A stretch of 11,147 nt of DNA from Alphaproteobacteria bacterium. GTDB taxonomy: Bacteria; Pseudomonadota; Alphaproteobacteria; Sphingomonadales; Sphingomonadaceae. The DNA lies in contig JAQGLD010000411.1 of assembly GCA_028293055.1 (NCBI GenBank), forward strand, positions 1 through 11,147, given 5' to 3'. This document shows, piece by piece, positions 1-7,054 of the stretch. The notes under the pieces are model-generated. The model made no database searches. It saw only the letters and a program-made list of their open reading frames with translations, and was not told the DNA's origin. Each line of letters begins with the position of its first letter. Position 1 is the stretch's first letter. The translations under genes were made by a program, and so were the position numbers.

Positions 1-2436
1 GGCTTCGCGATGGAGTGGGAAACCTATCCGGACAAGGCGCGCCAGCTCAAGGCGATCACCGACGAGGCCAAGAAAGCGGATTCGCTGATCCTCGCCACCG
101 ATCCGGATCGCGAGGGCGAGGCGATCAGCTGGCATGTCCAGGAGGTTCTGCGCAAGCGCAAGGCGCTGCCCGATCATGTCGAGCGGGTCACGTTCAACGC
201 GATCACCAAGACTACGGTGACCGAGGCAATGTTGCGGCCGCGTCAGCTCGACGAGGATTTGATCGACGCCTATCGCGCCCGCCGCGCCCTCGATTATCTG
301 GTCGGCTTCACGCTCTCGCCGGTGCTCTGGCGCAAGCTCCCCGGTGCCAAGTCGGCGGGCCGGGTCCAGTCGGTCGCACTTCGCCTGGTCGTCGACCGCG
401 AGCGCGAGATCGAGCTTTTCAAGGCGCGCGAATATTGGTCGGTAGAAGCGTTGATGGAGGCGGATGGGCAGGAGTTCCTCGCCCGGCTCGTGCGCTTCAA
501 GGGCGAGAAGATCGATCGGTTGACGATCGGCGACGCAGGCACCGCCGAGGCCGCCAAGGCTGCGGTCGAGGCCGGACGGTTCACCGTCTCATCGGTCGAA
601 ACCAAGCCGCAGTCGCGCAATCCGCCGCCGCCCTTCACCACCTCCACCCTGCAGCAGGAAGCTGCGCGCAAGCTTGGCTTCTCGGCGAGCCACACGATGC
701 GGATCGCCCAGGCGCTCTACGAGGACGGTTCGATCACCTACATGCGCACCGACGGAGTGCAGATGGCCCCCGAGGCGATCTCGGCGGCACGCAAGGCAGT
801 CGTCGACCGCTACGATTCGGGCTACATTCCAGACCGGCCGCGTCATTACGAGACCAAGGCCAAGAACGCGCAGGAAGCCCACGAGGCGATCCGGCCGACC
901 GATTTCGGCCGCGACCGCGCCGGCAGCGGTGACCATGGCAGGCTCTACGACCTGATCTGGAAACGGGCGCTGGCCAGCCAGATGGCCTCCGCGCGTCTCG
1001 AGCGGACCACCGTCGAGCTCAGCGACGGCACCGGCCAGCACGGGCTTCGCGCGACCGGCCAGGTCGTGCTCTTCCCCGGCTTCCTCGCGCTCTACGAGGA
1101 AGGCCGCGACGACAGCGAGGACGAGGAATCGCGCCGCTTGCCGCGCCTTCGCGACGGCGACAGCCCGGCCAAGAAGAAGGTCATCGCCGAGCAGCATTTC
1201 ACCCAGCCCCCGCCGCGTTATTCGGAAGCGAGCCTGGTCAAGAAGATGGAGGAGCTCGGCATCGGCCGCCCCTCGACCTACGCCGCAGTACTGCAGACGC
1301 TCAAGGACCGCGGCTATGTCGTGCTCGACAAGAACCGCTTCATTCCAGAGGAGAGCGGACGGCTGCTGACCGCCTTTCTCGAGCGATTCTTCGAGCGCTA
1401 CGTCTCCTACGATTTCACCGCCCATCTCGAGGAAGAGCTGGACGATGTCTCGGGGGGCCGGGCCCAGTGGCAGCAGGTGCTCGAGGCATTCTGGCGCGAC
1501 TTCAAGCCCAAGACGGTCGAGATCATGGAGCAGCAGCCCTCCGCGATCACCGCTGCGCTCGATGATTTCCTTGCGCCCTGGCTGTTCCCCGAAAAGGAGG
1601 ACGGGACGGATCCGCGCGTCTGTCCGCTCTGCGGCGATGGCCGGCTGTCGCTTCGCGGCGGCCGCTTCGGGGCGTTCGTCGCCTGCTCGAATTACCCGGA
1701 ATGCAAATTCACCCGCCGCTTCGGCTCGGGCAATGGCGAGGAAGGGGGTGACAGCGGTCCCGAAATCCTCGGCAAGCATCCCGAGACGGGCGAGGACGTG
1801 TTGCGCAAGTCGGGCCGGTTCGGAGCCTATGTCGAAATGGGTTCCGGCAAGGAGGCGAAGAGATCCTCGATCCCAAAGGATGCCGGCGAGCTCGATCTCG
1901 ATCTGGCGGTGCGCCTGCTCTCGCTGCCGCGGATGATCGGCGCGCACCCTGAGAGCGGCGAGCCGATCACGGCATCGATCGGCCGCTACGGCCCCTATCT
2001 CGCCCACAACGGCAAATATGCGAAACTTGGCTCGACCGCCGAAGTGTTCGAGACCGGGATGAACACCGCCGTGGCCAAGCTCGCCGACGCGGCAAAAGGC
2101 GGGGATCGGACCCGCGGCGCGGCACGCGAGCCGCTCAAGATCCTCGGCGCGCATCCGCGCACCGAGCTGGAGATCAAGCTGATGGACGGCCGTTACGGCG
2201 CTTATGTCACCGACGGCACGACCAACGCGACCCTGCCCAAGTCGATCGCCGCCGATCAGCTGACGCTCGAGGAAGCTGCGCAATTGATCGACGAGCGCGC
2301 GGCCAAGGGCCCGCCGGCGAAGAAGGGCAAGGCGCGCAAGGCGCCCGCCAAGAAGCCCGCGGCAAAGGCCCCAGCCAAGAAGGCGACTGCGAAGAAGGCG
2401 CCTGCGAAAAAGGCGGCTGCGAAGACGAAGGCGTGA
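1..2436 (+). CDS. topA: DNA topoisomerase I (5' end missing)
   Basis: Type IA topoisomerase, which relaxes negative supercoils by transient cleavage of one DNA strand. The frame is open from base 1, so the true start lies upstream; about 45-50 residues, including the first TOPRIM strand with its catalytic Glu, are probably missing. Counting from the Met codon at base 10, the TOPRIM metal triad is D31-P-D33-R-E35, and the catalytic tyrosine is Y244 in SITYMRTDG, followed by the usual Arg at 246. A four-cysteine zinc finger lies at C538, C541, C559 and C565. Three TopoI C-terminal repeats with G-R-[FY]-G-x-Y cores follow, near residues 585-616, 643-675 and 707-745. The last 43 residues form a Lys/Ala-rich tail of AKK/APAKK units. 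The stop codon overlaps the next gene, suggesting co-transcription. The identification is firm. Confidence 0.97.
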   Translation, partial: GFAMEWETYPDKARQLKAITDEAKKADSLILATDPDREGEAISWHVQEVLRKRKALPDHVERVTFNAITKTTVTEAMLRPRQLDEDLIDAYRARRALDYLVGFTLSPVLWRKLPGAKSAGRVQSVALRLVVDREREIELFKAREYWSVEALMEADGQEFLARLVRFKGEKIDRLTIGDAGTAEAAKAAVEAGRFTVSSVETKPQSRNPPPPFTTSTLQQEAARKLGFSASHTMRIAQALYEDGSITYMRTDGVQMAPEAISAARKAVVDRYDSGYIPDRPRHYETKAKNAQEAHEAIRPTDFGRDRAGSGDHGRLYDLIWKRALASQMASARLERTTVELSDGTGQHGLRATGQVVLFPGFLALYEEGRDDSEDEESRRLPRLRDGDSPAKKKVIAEQHFTQPPPRYSEASLVKKMEELGIGRPSTYAAVLQTLKDRGYVVLDKNRFIPEESGRLLTAFLERFFERYVSYDFTAHLEEELDDVSGGRAQWQQVLEAFWRDFKPKTVEIMEQQPSAITAALDDFLAPWLFPEKEDGTDPRVCPLCGDGRLSLRGGRFGAFVACSNYPECKFTRRFGSGNGEEGGDSGPEILGKHPETGEDVLRKSGRFGAYVEMGSGKEAKRSSIPKDAGELDLDLAVRLLSLPRMIGAHPESGEPITASIGRYGPYLAHNGKYAKLGSTAEVFETGMNTAVAKLADAAKGGDRTRGAAREPLKILGAHPRTELEIKLMDGRYGAYVTDGTTNATLPKSIAADQLTLEEAAQLIDERAAKGPPAKKGKARKAPAKKPAAKAPAKKATAKKAPAKKAAAKTKA

Positions 2437-2744
2437 TGCGGCATCTGTGGACCTTGAAGCGGGCCAGCGGGGTCGGTGTGGTGGCCGGCCTGGTCGCGCT
2501 GGGGCTGTGGCCGTTTCTCGGCCTGTTCGGGCCGATCCTGCTGCGCCTGTTCTTCCTGGCCGCGGCGCTGTCCGGGCTGTGCGGCTTCTCGGTGCTGGCC
2601 ATGACGATCCACGATATCGCCACCAATCCGCGCCGGGGGACTCGAGTCCGGCCGCTGCGCAGCTTCGACATCGCGATCGGAGTCAGCCTGCTGGTGCTGA
2701 GCTGGTTTGAACTTCGCGATGTGCTGGGCCTGTTTCCGGCGTGA
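2436..2744 (+). CDS. small three-helix membrane protein, unknown function
   Basis: I do not recognise the family. The protein is about 102 residues with a short basic N-terminus (RHLWTLKR). Two closely spaced hydrophobic segments lie at roughly residues 11-33 and 36-57. A polar Arg-rich loop (NPRRGTRVRPLR) follows, then a third hydrophobic segment near residues 77-95. It is therefore probably an inner-membrane protein with three helices. The ATG at 2436 shares one base with the topA stop (TGATG); a GTG one codon earlier (2433) is an equally possible start and would give a 4-base GTGA overlap. Either arrangement implies translational coupling to topA. The positive loop between helices 2 and 3 would be predicted to face the cytoplasm. 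No motif points to a catalytic role. Confidence 0.75.
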   Translation: MRHLWTLKRASGVGVVAGLVALGLWPFLGLFGPILLRLFFLAAALSGLCGFSVLAMTIHDIATNPRRGTRVRPLRSFDIAIGVSLLVLSWFELRDVLGLFPA

Positions 2745-2805
2745 AGGCTGGCCAGATTGCGTCGCTCCGCCGGGAGCCTGAAGCCATCCCGTCCGTTGGC
2801 GAGTC

Positions 2806-4065
2806 ATGAATCAAGTCGATGTCCTGATCGTAGGCGGCGGCGCAGCCGGCATTGCAGCCGCGCGCCGTTTCCAGGGGGAGCAGCTGAGCTTCCTTCTCGT
2901 CGAGGCGTCGGATCGCCTCGGCGGCCGTGCCTTCACCCGCAAGCTTGCCGGCATGGAGCTCGATCTCGGCTGCGGCTGGCTCCATTCCGCCGACCGCAAT
3001 CCCTGGGCGAAGCTGGCGCAGGAAAGCGGAATTGCGATCGATCGAACCCCCCCGGCATGGCGCGAGCAGTTCGCCGAGCTCGGTTTCAGCCTGGCGGAGC
3101 AGCGCGAGGCGGCCGAGGCCTTCGCCGCATTCGATCGCCGGCTGCGCGACAGCCCGCCGGCGAGCGACTGCGCCGCAGAGGCGCTCGAGCCCGGCAATCG
3201 CTGGAACTGCTATCTCGAGGCGCTTAGCGGCTACATCAACGGGGCAGAACTTTCGCAGCTCTCGGTGGCGGACTTTCTAGCCTATGAGGATCGCGAAACC
3301 GAGGTGAACTGGCGCCTGCAGGGCGGCTATGGCGCGCTGATCTCCAGTGCTGCCGACGGGCTTCCAGTCTCGCTCGGCTCGCCTGTGGGCTGGATCGATC
3401 GGCGAGGCTCGCTGCTCGAAGCGCACACCCCGAACGGATCGATCGGCGCGAAGATGGTCATCGTCGCGGTTCCCACCAATGTGCTGGCGCGTGAAGGCCT
3501 TCGCTTCGATCCGCCCTTGCCCGAGAAAACCGAAGCCGCCGCCGACCTGCCTCTGGGGCTCGCCAACAAGGCCTTCCTCCAGCTCGACAGGCCCGAACCG
3601 TTCGAGCCCGACACGCAGCTGATCGGCGATCCCCGCAACCCGGCGACCGGCGCTTATTATCTGCGTCCCTTCGCCCGACCGGTGATCGAATGCTTCTTTG
3701 GCGGTGCAGGTGCCCGCGCGCTCGAAGCGGAGGGGGAGGGGGCCGCTTTGGCCTTCGCGGTAGACCAGCTGGTCGGACTGCTCGGCAGCGACATGAGGCG
3801 GCGGCTGACGCCTCTGGCGGAATCGCGATGGGGATCGGAGCCTCTGTTCGGCGGTTCGTACAGTCACGCTTTGCCCGGCGAGGCGGCGTGCCGCGCGATC
3901 CTCGCCGCGCCGGTCGAAAACCGCATCTACTTCGCGGGGGAGGCCTGTTCGAGATCGGATTTCTCGACCGCGCATGGCGCCTACCAGACCGGGGTCGCGG
4001 CAGCGGAGGCCGTGCTGGTCGCGCTCGGCCTGGCGCATCCTGACGAGGATCAGGCCGCGGATTGA
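2806..4065 (+). CDS. FAD-dependent amine oxidase family protein
   Basis: Flavin-containing amine oxidoreductase of 419 residues, a common size for bacterial members of the monoamine oxidase-like family. The N-terminal Rossmann fold shows G10-G-G12-A-A-G15, then E33 at the end of the second strand to bind the adenine ribose, then the family motif R37-L-G-G-R41. The C-terminal flavin motif starts near residue 375 (YFAGEACS) and runs into GAYQTG. The middle, roughly 50-330, would be the substrate domain and is not specific enough to name a substrate. No signal peptide is seen, so the enzyme is probably cytoplasmic. The ATG at 2806 lies directly before the Rossmann strand; its ribosome site is weak. 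The 3' end overlaps the convergent MoeB-like gene by 16 bp. Family assignment is firm; substrate and pathway are unknown. Confidence 0.9.
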   Translation: MNQVDVLIVGGGAAGIAAARRFQGEQLSFLLVEASDRLGGRAFTRKLAGMELDLGCGWLHSADRNPWAKLAQESGIAIDRTPPAWREQFAELGFSLAEQREAAEAFAAFDRRLRDSPPASDCAAEALEPGNRWNCYLEALSGYINGAELSQLSVADFLAYEDRETEVNWRLQGGYGALISSAADGLPVSLGSPVGWIDRRGSLLEAHTPNGSIGAKMVIVAVPTNVLAREGLRFDPPLPEKTEAAADLPLGLANKAFLQLDRPEPFEPDTQLIGDPRNPATGAYYLRPFARPVIECFFGGAGARALEAEGEGAALAFAVDQLVGLLGSDMRRRLTPLAESRWGSEPLFGGSYSHALPGEAACRAILAAPVENRIYFAGEACSRSDFSTAHGAYQTGVAAAEAVLVALGLAHPDEDQAAD

Positions 4066-4823
4066 ATCCGGCGGCCGCAGGCCGAGCAGGACGGATCCTT
4101 GACGATGCGAATGGTGCGCAGCCCCGGCGCAAGGCCGTCGAAGACATGCAGCTTGCCCGCCGGATCGTCTCCGAGACCAGTGATTGCCCGAATCGCCTCG
4201 AGTGCGGCCCAGCTGCCGGCAATGCCCGCCATCGCGCCGACCACTCCGAGCTCTGAGCAGCTGTCGCAATCCTCGGCATCGAATGCGTCGCCGACGAAGC
4301 AGCGATAGCAAGGCGAGTGGGCATGCCAGCCGCGGAATGTCCCGATCTGCGCCTGGAACTGCCCGATCGCCGCCGAAACCAGCGGAATGTGCACGGCCGT
4401 GCAATGGTCCGAGACCGCCAATCGGGTCGCGAAATTGTCGCAGCCGTCGAGCACGACATCGGCCGCACCGATCATGTCGGCCACATTGTCCGCGGTCAGC
4501 CGGCACGCCAGCCCCTCGAAACGAACATCCGGGTTAAGCCTGGCGACGACCTCGGCGGCCGCCTCGACCTTTGGACGGCCGACATCGGGCGTCCCGAACA
4601 TTGTCTGGCGCTGGAGATTGTCGAGCGACACCTGGTCGTCGTCGATGACACGCAATGTGCCGATTCCGGCGGCGGCGAGATATTGGATCGCCGGGGAACC
4701 GATCCCGCCGGCGCCGATCATCGTCAGCCGCGCCGCAAGCAGCTTGCGCTGGCCTTCGCCGCCAATCTCGCGCAGGACGATGTGACGCGCGTAACGTTCC
4801 AGCTGATCGTCCGACAGAGTCAC
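4050..4823 (-). CDS. moeB: MoeB/ThiF/HesA-family E1-like adenylyltransferase
   Basis: Enzyme of the ubiquitin-E1-like superfamily that activates the C-terminal Gly of a small beta-grasp sulfur carrier (MoaD or ThiS) by adenylation. The 257-residue sequence has the nucleotide motif G37-A-G-G-I-G42, the strand-end D61-D62-D63, Q71-R72-Q73, K85, and the D-G-C-D129-N catalytic segment. A structural zinc site of two CxxC pairs is present (C172/C175 and C246/C249). C189 falls where E. coli MoeB and ThiF carry their conserved cysteine. No rhodanese domain follows, unlike MoeZ/Uba4 proteins. The start is GTG at 4823, whose GTGA overlaps the stop of the upstream secreted-protein gene, indicating coupled translation. 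No moaD, moaE, thiS or thiG is nearby, so MoeB versus ThiF cannot be settled from context; the symbol is the best guess. Confidence 0.88.
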   Translation of the reverse strand: MTLSDDQLERYARHIVLREIGGEGQRKLLAARLTMIGAGGIGSPAIQYLAAAGIGTLRVIDDDQVSLDNLQRQTMFGTPDVGRPKVEAAAEVVARLNPDVRFEGLACRLTADNVADMIGAADVVLDGCDNFATRLAVSDHCTAVHIPLVSAAIGQFQAQIGTFRGWHAHSPCYRCFVGDAFDAEDCDSCSELGVVGAMAGIAGSWAALEAIRAITGLGDDPAGKLHVFDGLAPGLRTIRIVKDPSCSACGRRIQSAA

Positions 4824-5224
4824 GAGTAGCTGAAACTCACCTGGCTTCGATACCAGCCCGTCTGGTTCTCGCCCGTCGCCCTGTACTGGCCGCGATCGAC
4901 CAGGACGCTCAGCGCGCCGCCGATCACGCTCTCCGCTTCGGCGCAGCCGATTTTAGCGATCACGATACGGTCCGCGGCACCATTCTTGGCGTAGTGGACC
5001 AGGAACGGCACGGTCATGTCGAGCTTGTGCTTCGACTGGCCTTCTATCGAGCAGGTGCCGCTTTCGACGAGCTTGTAGATCCTTTCGACCACATTCAGCG
5101 TCAGGGTTTCCCCGCGGGACTTGAGCAACGGAATCGAGCTCCAGTCGCCGCTCGCCGATTCCACTGTCACTGCCTGCGCCTGGCTCGAACCGATCAGCAG
5201 CGCCGCTGCAATCAGAGCTTTCAT
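4820..5224 (-). CDS. small secreted/periplasmic protein, unknown function
   Basis: I do not recognise the family. The 134-residue product begins with a classic Sec signal peptide: K2, a hydrophobic core (ALIAAALLIG), and a likely signal peptidase I site after A18 (AQA before VT). The mature part is about 116 residues with two cysteines (C58 and C94) that could form a disulfide, alternating polar/hydrophobic strands, and no enzyme motif. The ATG at 5224 is preceded by a strong ribosome site (GGAGGAAGG at 5227-5235 on this strand). Longer in-frame readings run back into dut and lack a signal peptide, so they were not used. The stop overlaps the MoeB-like start by four bases. Its position between dut and moeB suggests a lineage-specific operon member; the functional link is unknown. 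Confidence 0.82.
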   Translation of the reverse strand: MKALIAAALLIGSSQAQAVTVESASGDWSSIPLLKSRGETLTLNVVERIYKLVESGTCSIEGQSKHKLDMTVPFLVHYAKNGAADRIVIAKIGCAEAESVIGGALSVLVDRGQYRATGENQTGWYRSQVSFSYS

Positions 5225-5247
5225 TGCCTTCCTCCGCCGGTGGGGGC

Positions 5248-5268
5248 GCCGGTGCGGATCGCACCGGC
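5248..5268 (-). promoter_or_regulatory. leader hairpin upstream of the secreted-protein gene
   Basis: A perfect 9-bp stem (5248-5256 with 5260-5268) closes a 3-base loop. It ends about 12 bases before the ribosome site of the gene starting at 5224. A second copy of the stem sequence GCCGGTG lies at 5236-5242, right next to the ribosome site, so the arm at 5262-5268 could pair with either copy. No T-run follows, so it is not a standard terminator. A role in mRNA stability or in translation control is inference. Confidence 0.5.
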
Positions 5269-5283
5269 ACGCATCCCGTCCCG

Positions 5284-5313
5284 ATCCTATCATCGCCAGA
5301 TGCGGTACGCCAA
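5284..5313 (-). promoter_or_regulatory. candidate promoter for secreted protein-moeB pair
   Basis: On the minus strand, TTGGCG (5308-5313) is followed after 18 bases by TAGGAT (5284-5289), a fair match to a housekeeping -35/-10 pair. It would start transcription near 5277 and give a leader of roughly 50 bases containing the 5248-5268 hairpin. It sits just after the dut stop, so the last two genes could be expressed apart from the ubiE-dut run. This is a motif match only. Confidence 0.35.
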
Positions 5314-5330
5314 GTCGAAGCCGGGCCTGG

Positions 5331-5780
5331 TCAAAGCCCGGTCGAGCCAAATCCGCCGCTGCCCCGCTGGGTCTCGTCGAGGCTTGCGACTTCGGTGAAG
5401 CGCGCCTTCTGGACCGGCGCGGGGACGAGCTGGGCGATACGGTCGCCGCGAGCGATCGGGAAAGCATCACTGCCGAGATTGGCGAGGATGATCCTGACCT
5501 CGCCTCGATAGTCGCTGTCGATCGTCCCGGGCGTGTTGAGGCAGGTGATTCCATGCTTGAGCGCAAGCCCCGACCGCGGGCGGACCTGGATTTCGTAGCC
5601 CGGCGGGATTGCGACCGCGAAGCCGGTGGCGACTGCGTGACGGCCTCCTGGGGCGAGCGTCACCGCCTCTGCCGAGACGATATCGAGCCCCGCGGCGCCG
5701 GGCGTCGCATAAGCGGGGAGGGGAAGGCCCTCGCCGTTGGGCAGGCGCATCAAAGACACTTGGATTTCAGGCCAGGGCAT
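5331..5780 (-). CDS. dut: deoxyuridine 5'-triphosphate nucleotidohydrolase (dUTPase)
   Basis: Hydrolyses dUTP to dUMP and pyrophosphate, keeping uracil out of DNA and supplying dUMP for dTMP synthesis; family members are homotrimers. All five trimeric dUTPase motifs are present: AAGLD (29-33), PRSGLA (68-73), [11 protein letters not shown] (85-95, with catalytic D88 and uracil-stacking Y91), RGDRIAQLV (111-119), and the Gly-rich C-terminal arm [10 protein letters not shown] (139-148). The ATG at 5780 was chosen because it gives the usual length of 149 residues and has AAGGA six bases upstream; an upstream in-frame start at 5813 adds 11 residues with no support. The gene overlaps the end of coaBC by 14 bp, which implies operon transcription and translational coupling. 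The coaBC-dut neighbourhood is known from other bacteria. Confidence 0.97.
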   Translation of the reverse strand: MPWPEIQVSLMRLPNGEGLPLPAYATPGAAGLDIVSAEAVTLAPGGRHAVATGFAVAIPPGYEIQVRPRSGLALKHGITCLNTPGTIDSDYRGEVRIILANLGSDAFPIARGDRIAQLVPAPVQKARFTEVASLDETQRGSGGFGSTGL

Positions 5781-7050
5781 CGGCGATCCTTCGAGCGAGC
5801 CGCCGCGCGACATCGGCCTTGGGAGCTTCGGCCCAATGCTCGACGCCCTCGGCAGTGATCAGGTGGATGGAATTGAGGTCCCCGCCCATGACTTCGCCGG
5901 AGACGTCGTTGGCCAGGATCCAGTCGCAACCCTTCCTCAGCCTCTTCTCGCGCGCGATCTCGACGACATTGCCGGTCTCCGCGGCGAATCCGATCAGCAG
6001 CTTGGGGCGGAGATGGCTGCGGGCGAGGCCGGCCAGAATGTCGGGATTTTCGCGCCAGGCGAGCTGCGGCGGGCCGTCGGCCTTCTTGAGCTTCGAGGCG
6101 GCCGGATCGACCCGCCAGTCGGCGACCGCTGCGACCAGCACCGCGGCATCGGCGGGCAGAGCGGCGTCGACCGCCGCCTGCATCTGCTCGGCAGTCTCGA
6201 CATCGACCCGATGGACCCCGACGGGCGTCGGCAAGGCTACCGGGCCGGCGACGAGCGTGACCCGCGCGCCGAGCTCGGCGAGGGCCTCGGCGATCGCGAA
6301 GCCCTGCTTGCCCGACGATCGGTTGGCGATGACCCGCACCGGGTCGATCGGCTCGTGAGTCGGCCCCGCGGTGATCAGGAGGTGACGGCCGCTAAGATCC
6401 TCCCCCTTGGGGGAGGGGGACCGCGCGCCGAAGGCGCGTGGTGGAGCGGCTGGCAATGCGTGGGTGCCAGCCCCTCCACCACCGGCTTCGCCGGCGGTCC
6501 CACTCCCCGTACCGGGGAGGATTTTTCGGATTGCTGCCACCACCGCCTCAGGCTCCGGAAGCCTTCCCGGCCCATATTCGCCGCAGGCCATCTCGCCCTC
6601 GTCGGGCTCGATCACTTCCACCCCATCGTCGCGCAATCGCTTTACGTTGCGCCGGGTCGCTTCGTGGAGCCACATCCGCACATTCATCGCCGGAACCGCA
6701 AGCACTCTCTTGTCGGTGGCGAGCAGCAAGGTCGTGGCGAGATCGTCGGCGATCCCCGCCGCCATCTTCGCCATCAGGTCCGCGGTCGCCGGACAGACCA
6801 CAACGAGGTCTGCCTCGCGGCTGAGCTGGATATGGCCCATCTCGGTCTCGTCCTTGAGATCCCACAGGCTGGTATAGACGGGGTTTTCGGACAGAGCGGC
6901 CAGGGTCATCGGAGTGACGAAATGGGCGCCGCCGGCGGTCAGCACGCAGCGCACGGACGCTCCCGCCTTGCGCAGCAGCCGGATCAGCTCGCAGGCCTTG
7001 TAGGCAGCGATTCCGCCACCGACGATCAGGAGGATGCGCTGTCCCTGCAT
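5767..7050 (-). CDS. coaBC: bifunctional phosphopantothenoylcysteine decarboxylase / phosphopantothenate-cysteine ligase
   Basis: Carries out two consecutive steps of coenzyme A synthesis: joining 4'-phosphopantothenate to cysteine (CoaB) and decarboxylating the product to 4'-phosphopantetheine (CoaC, FMN-dependent). The CoaC half (1 to about 175) shows the G11-G-G-I-A-A-Y17-K start, catalytic H73, the PAMN motif (N123), and the C156 flap in [10 protein letters not shown]. The CoaB half (from about 220) begins [14 protein letters not shown] with N-R-S-S-G-K, then DWR and SKLKK with the conserved lysines. Between them, residues 176-219 are a Gly/Ala/Pro-rich stretch encoded by the palindromic element at 6394-6525. 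The linker is roughly 30 residues longer than in E. coli as I recall it, and total length is 427 versus about 406. The ATG at 7050 lies 4 bp after the ubiB stop. No domain motif is disrupted, so the enzyme is probably active. Confidence 0.96.
   Translation of the reverse strand: MQGQRILLIVGGGIAAYKACELIRLLRKAGASVRCVLTAGGAHFVTPMTLAALSENPVYTSLWDLKDETEMGHIQLSREADLVVVCPATADLMAKMAAGIADDLATTLLLATDKRVLAVPAMNVRMWLHEATRRNVKRLRDDGVEVIEPDEGEMACGEYGPGRLPEPEAVVAAIRKILPGTGSGTAGEAGGGGAGTHALPAAPPRAFGARSPSPKGEDLSGRHLLITAGPTHEPIDPVRVIANRSSGKQGFAIAEALAELGARVTLVAGPVALPTPVGVHRVDVETAEQMQAAVDAALPADAAVLVAAVADWRVDPAASKLKKADGPPQLAWRENPDILAGLARSHLRPKLLIGFAAETGNVVEIAREKRLRKGCDWILANDVSGEVMGGDLNSIHLITAEGVEHWAEAPKADVARRLARRIADALA
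6394..6525. repeat. nested palindromic repeat element inside coaBC
   Basis: An imperfect palindrome of about 132 bp. The two 61-62-base arms (6394-6455 and 6465-6525) are reverse complements over most of their length, around a 9-base centre (6456-6464). The inner stem, 6438-6455 with 6465-6482, pairs at 17 of 18 positions, the exception being C6447 opposite C6473. The outer ends ATCCTCCCC (6397-6405) and GGGGAGGAT (6514-6522) are exact complements. Each arm also folds on itself: 6400-6406/6409-6415, 6424-6429/6433-6438, 6482-6486/6490-6494 and 6503-6509/6513-6519. The element stays open in the coaBC frame and supplies its interdomain linker. I recall very similar sequences as dispersed repeats in sphingomonad genomes, but only one copy is in this window, so dispersal is not shown here. 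Exact ends are uncertain by a few bases. Confidence 0.85.
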
Positions 7051-7054
7051 GGCC

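Noticed and set aside
589..2283. Long open frame on the minus strand opposite topA (564 codons)
   Set aside because: It has no recognisable domain and lies fully antisense to a clear topA. Long antisense frames are expected in GC-rich coding DNA.
3277..4506. Minus-strand open frame of 409 codons spanning the amine oxidase and MoeB-like genes
   Set aside because: It conflicts with two well-supported genes and has no motifs.
5321..5341. Hairpin CCGGGC/GCCCGG at the end of dut as a terminator
   Set aside because: The stem is only 6 bp with a 9-base loop and no T-run follows on the minus strand.
5225..5566. N-terminal extension of the secreted-protein gene to a start at 5566
   Set aside because: It overlaps dut on the same strand, is low-complexity shadow sequence, and would bury a clear signal peptide and strong ribosome site.
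6394..6525. Intrinsic terminator or CRISPR-like repeat as explanation for the palindrome in coaBC
   Set aside because: It is a single unit without spacers, lies inside an intact essential gene, and a true terminator there would cut off coaBC and dut expression.
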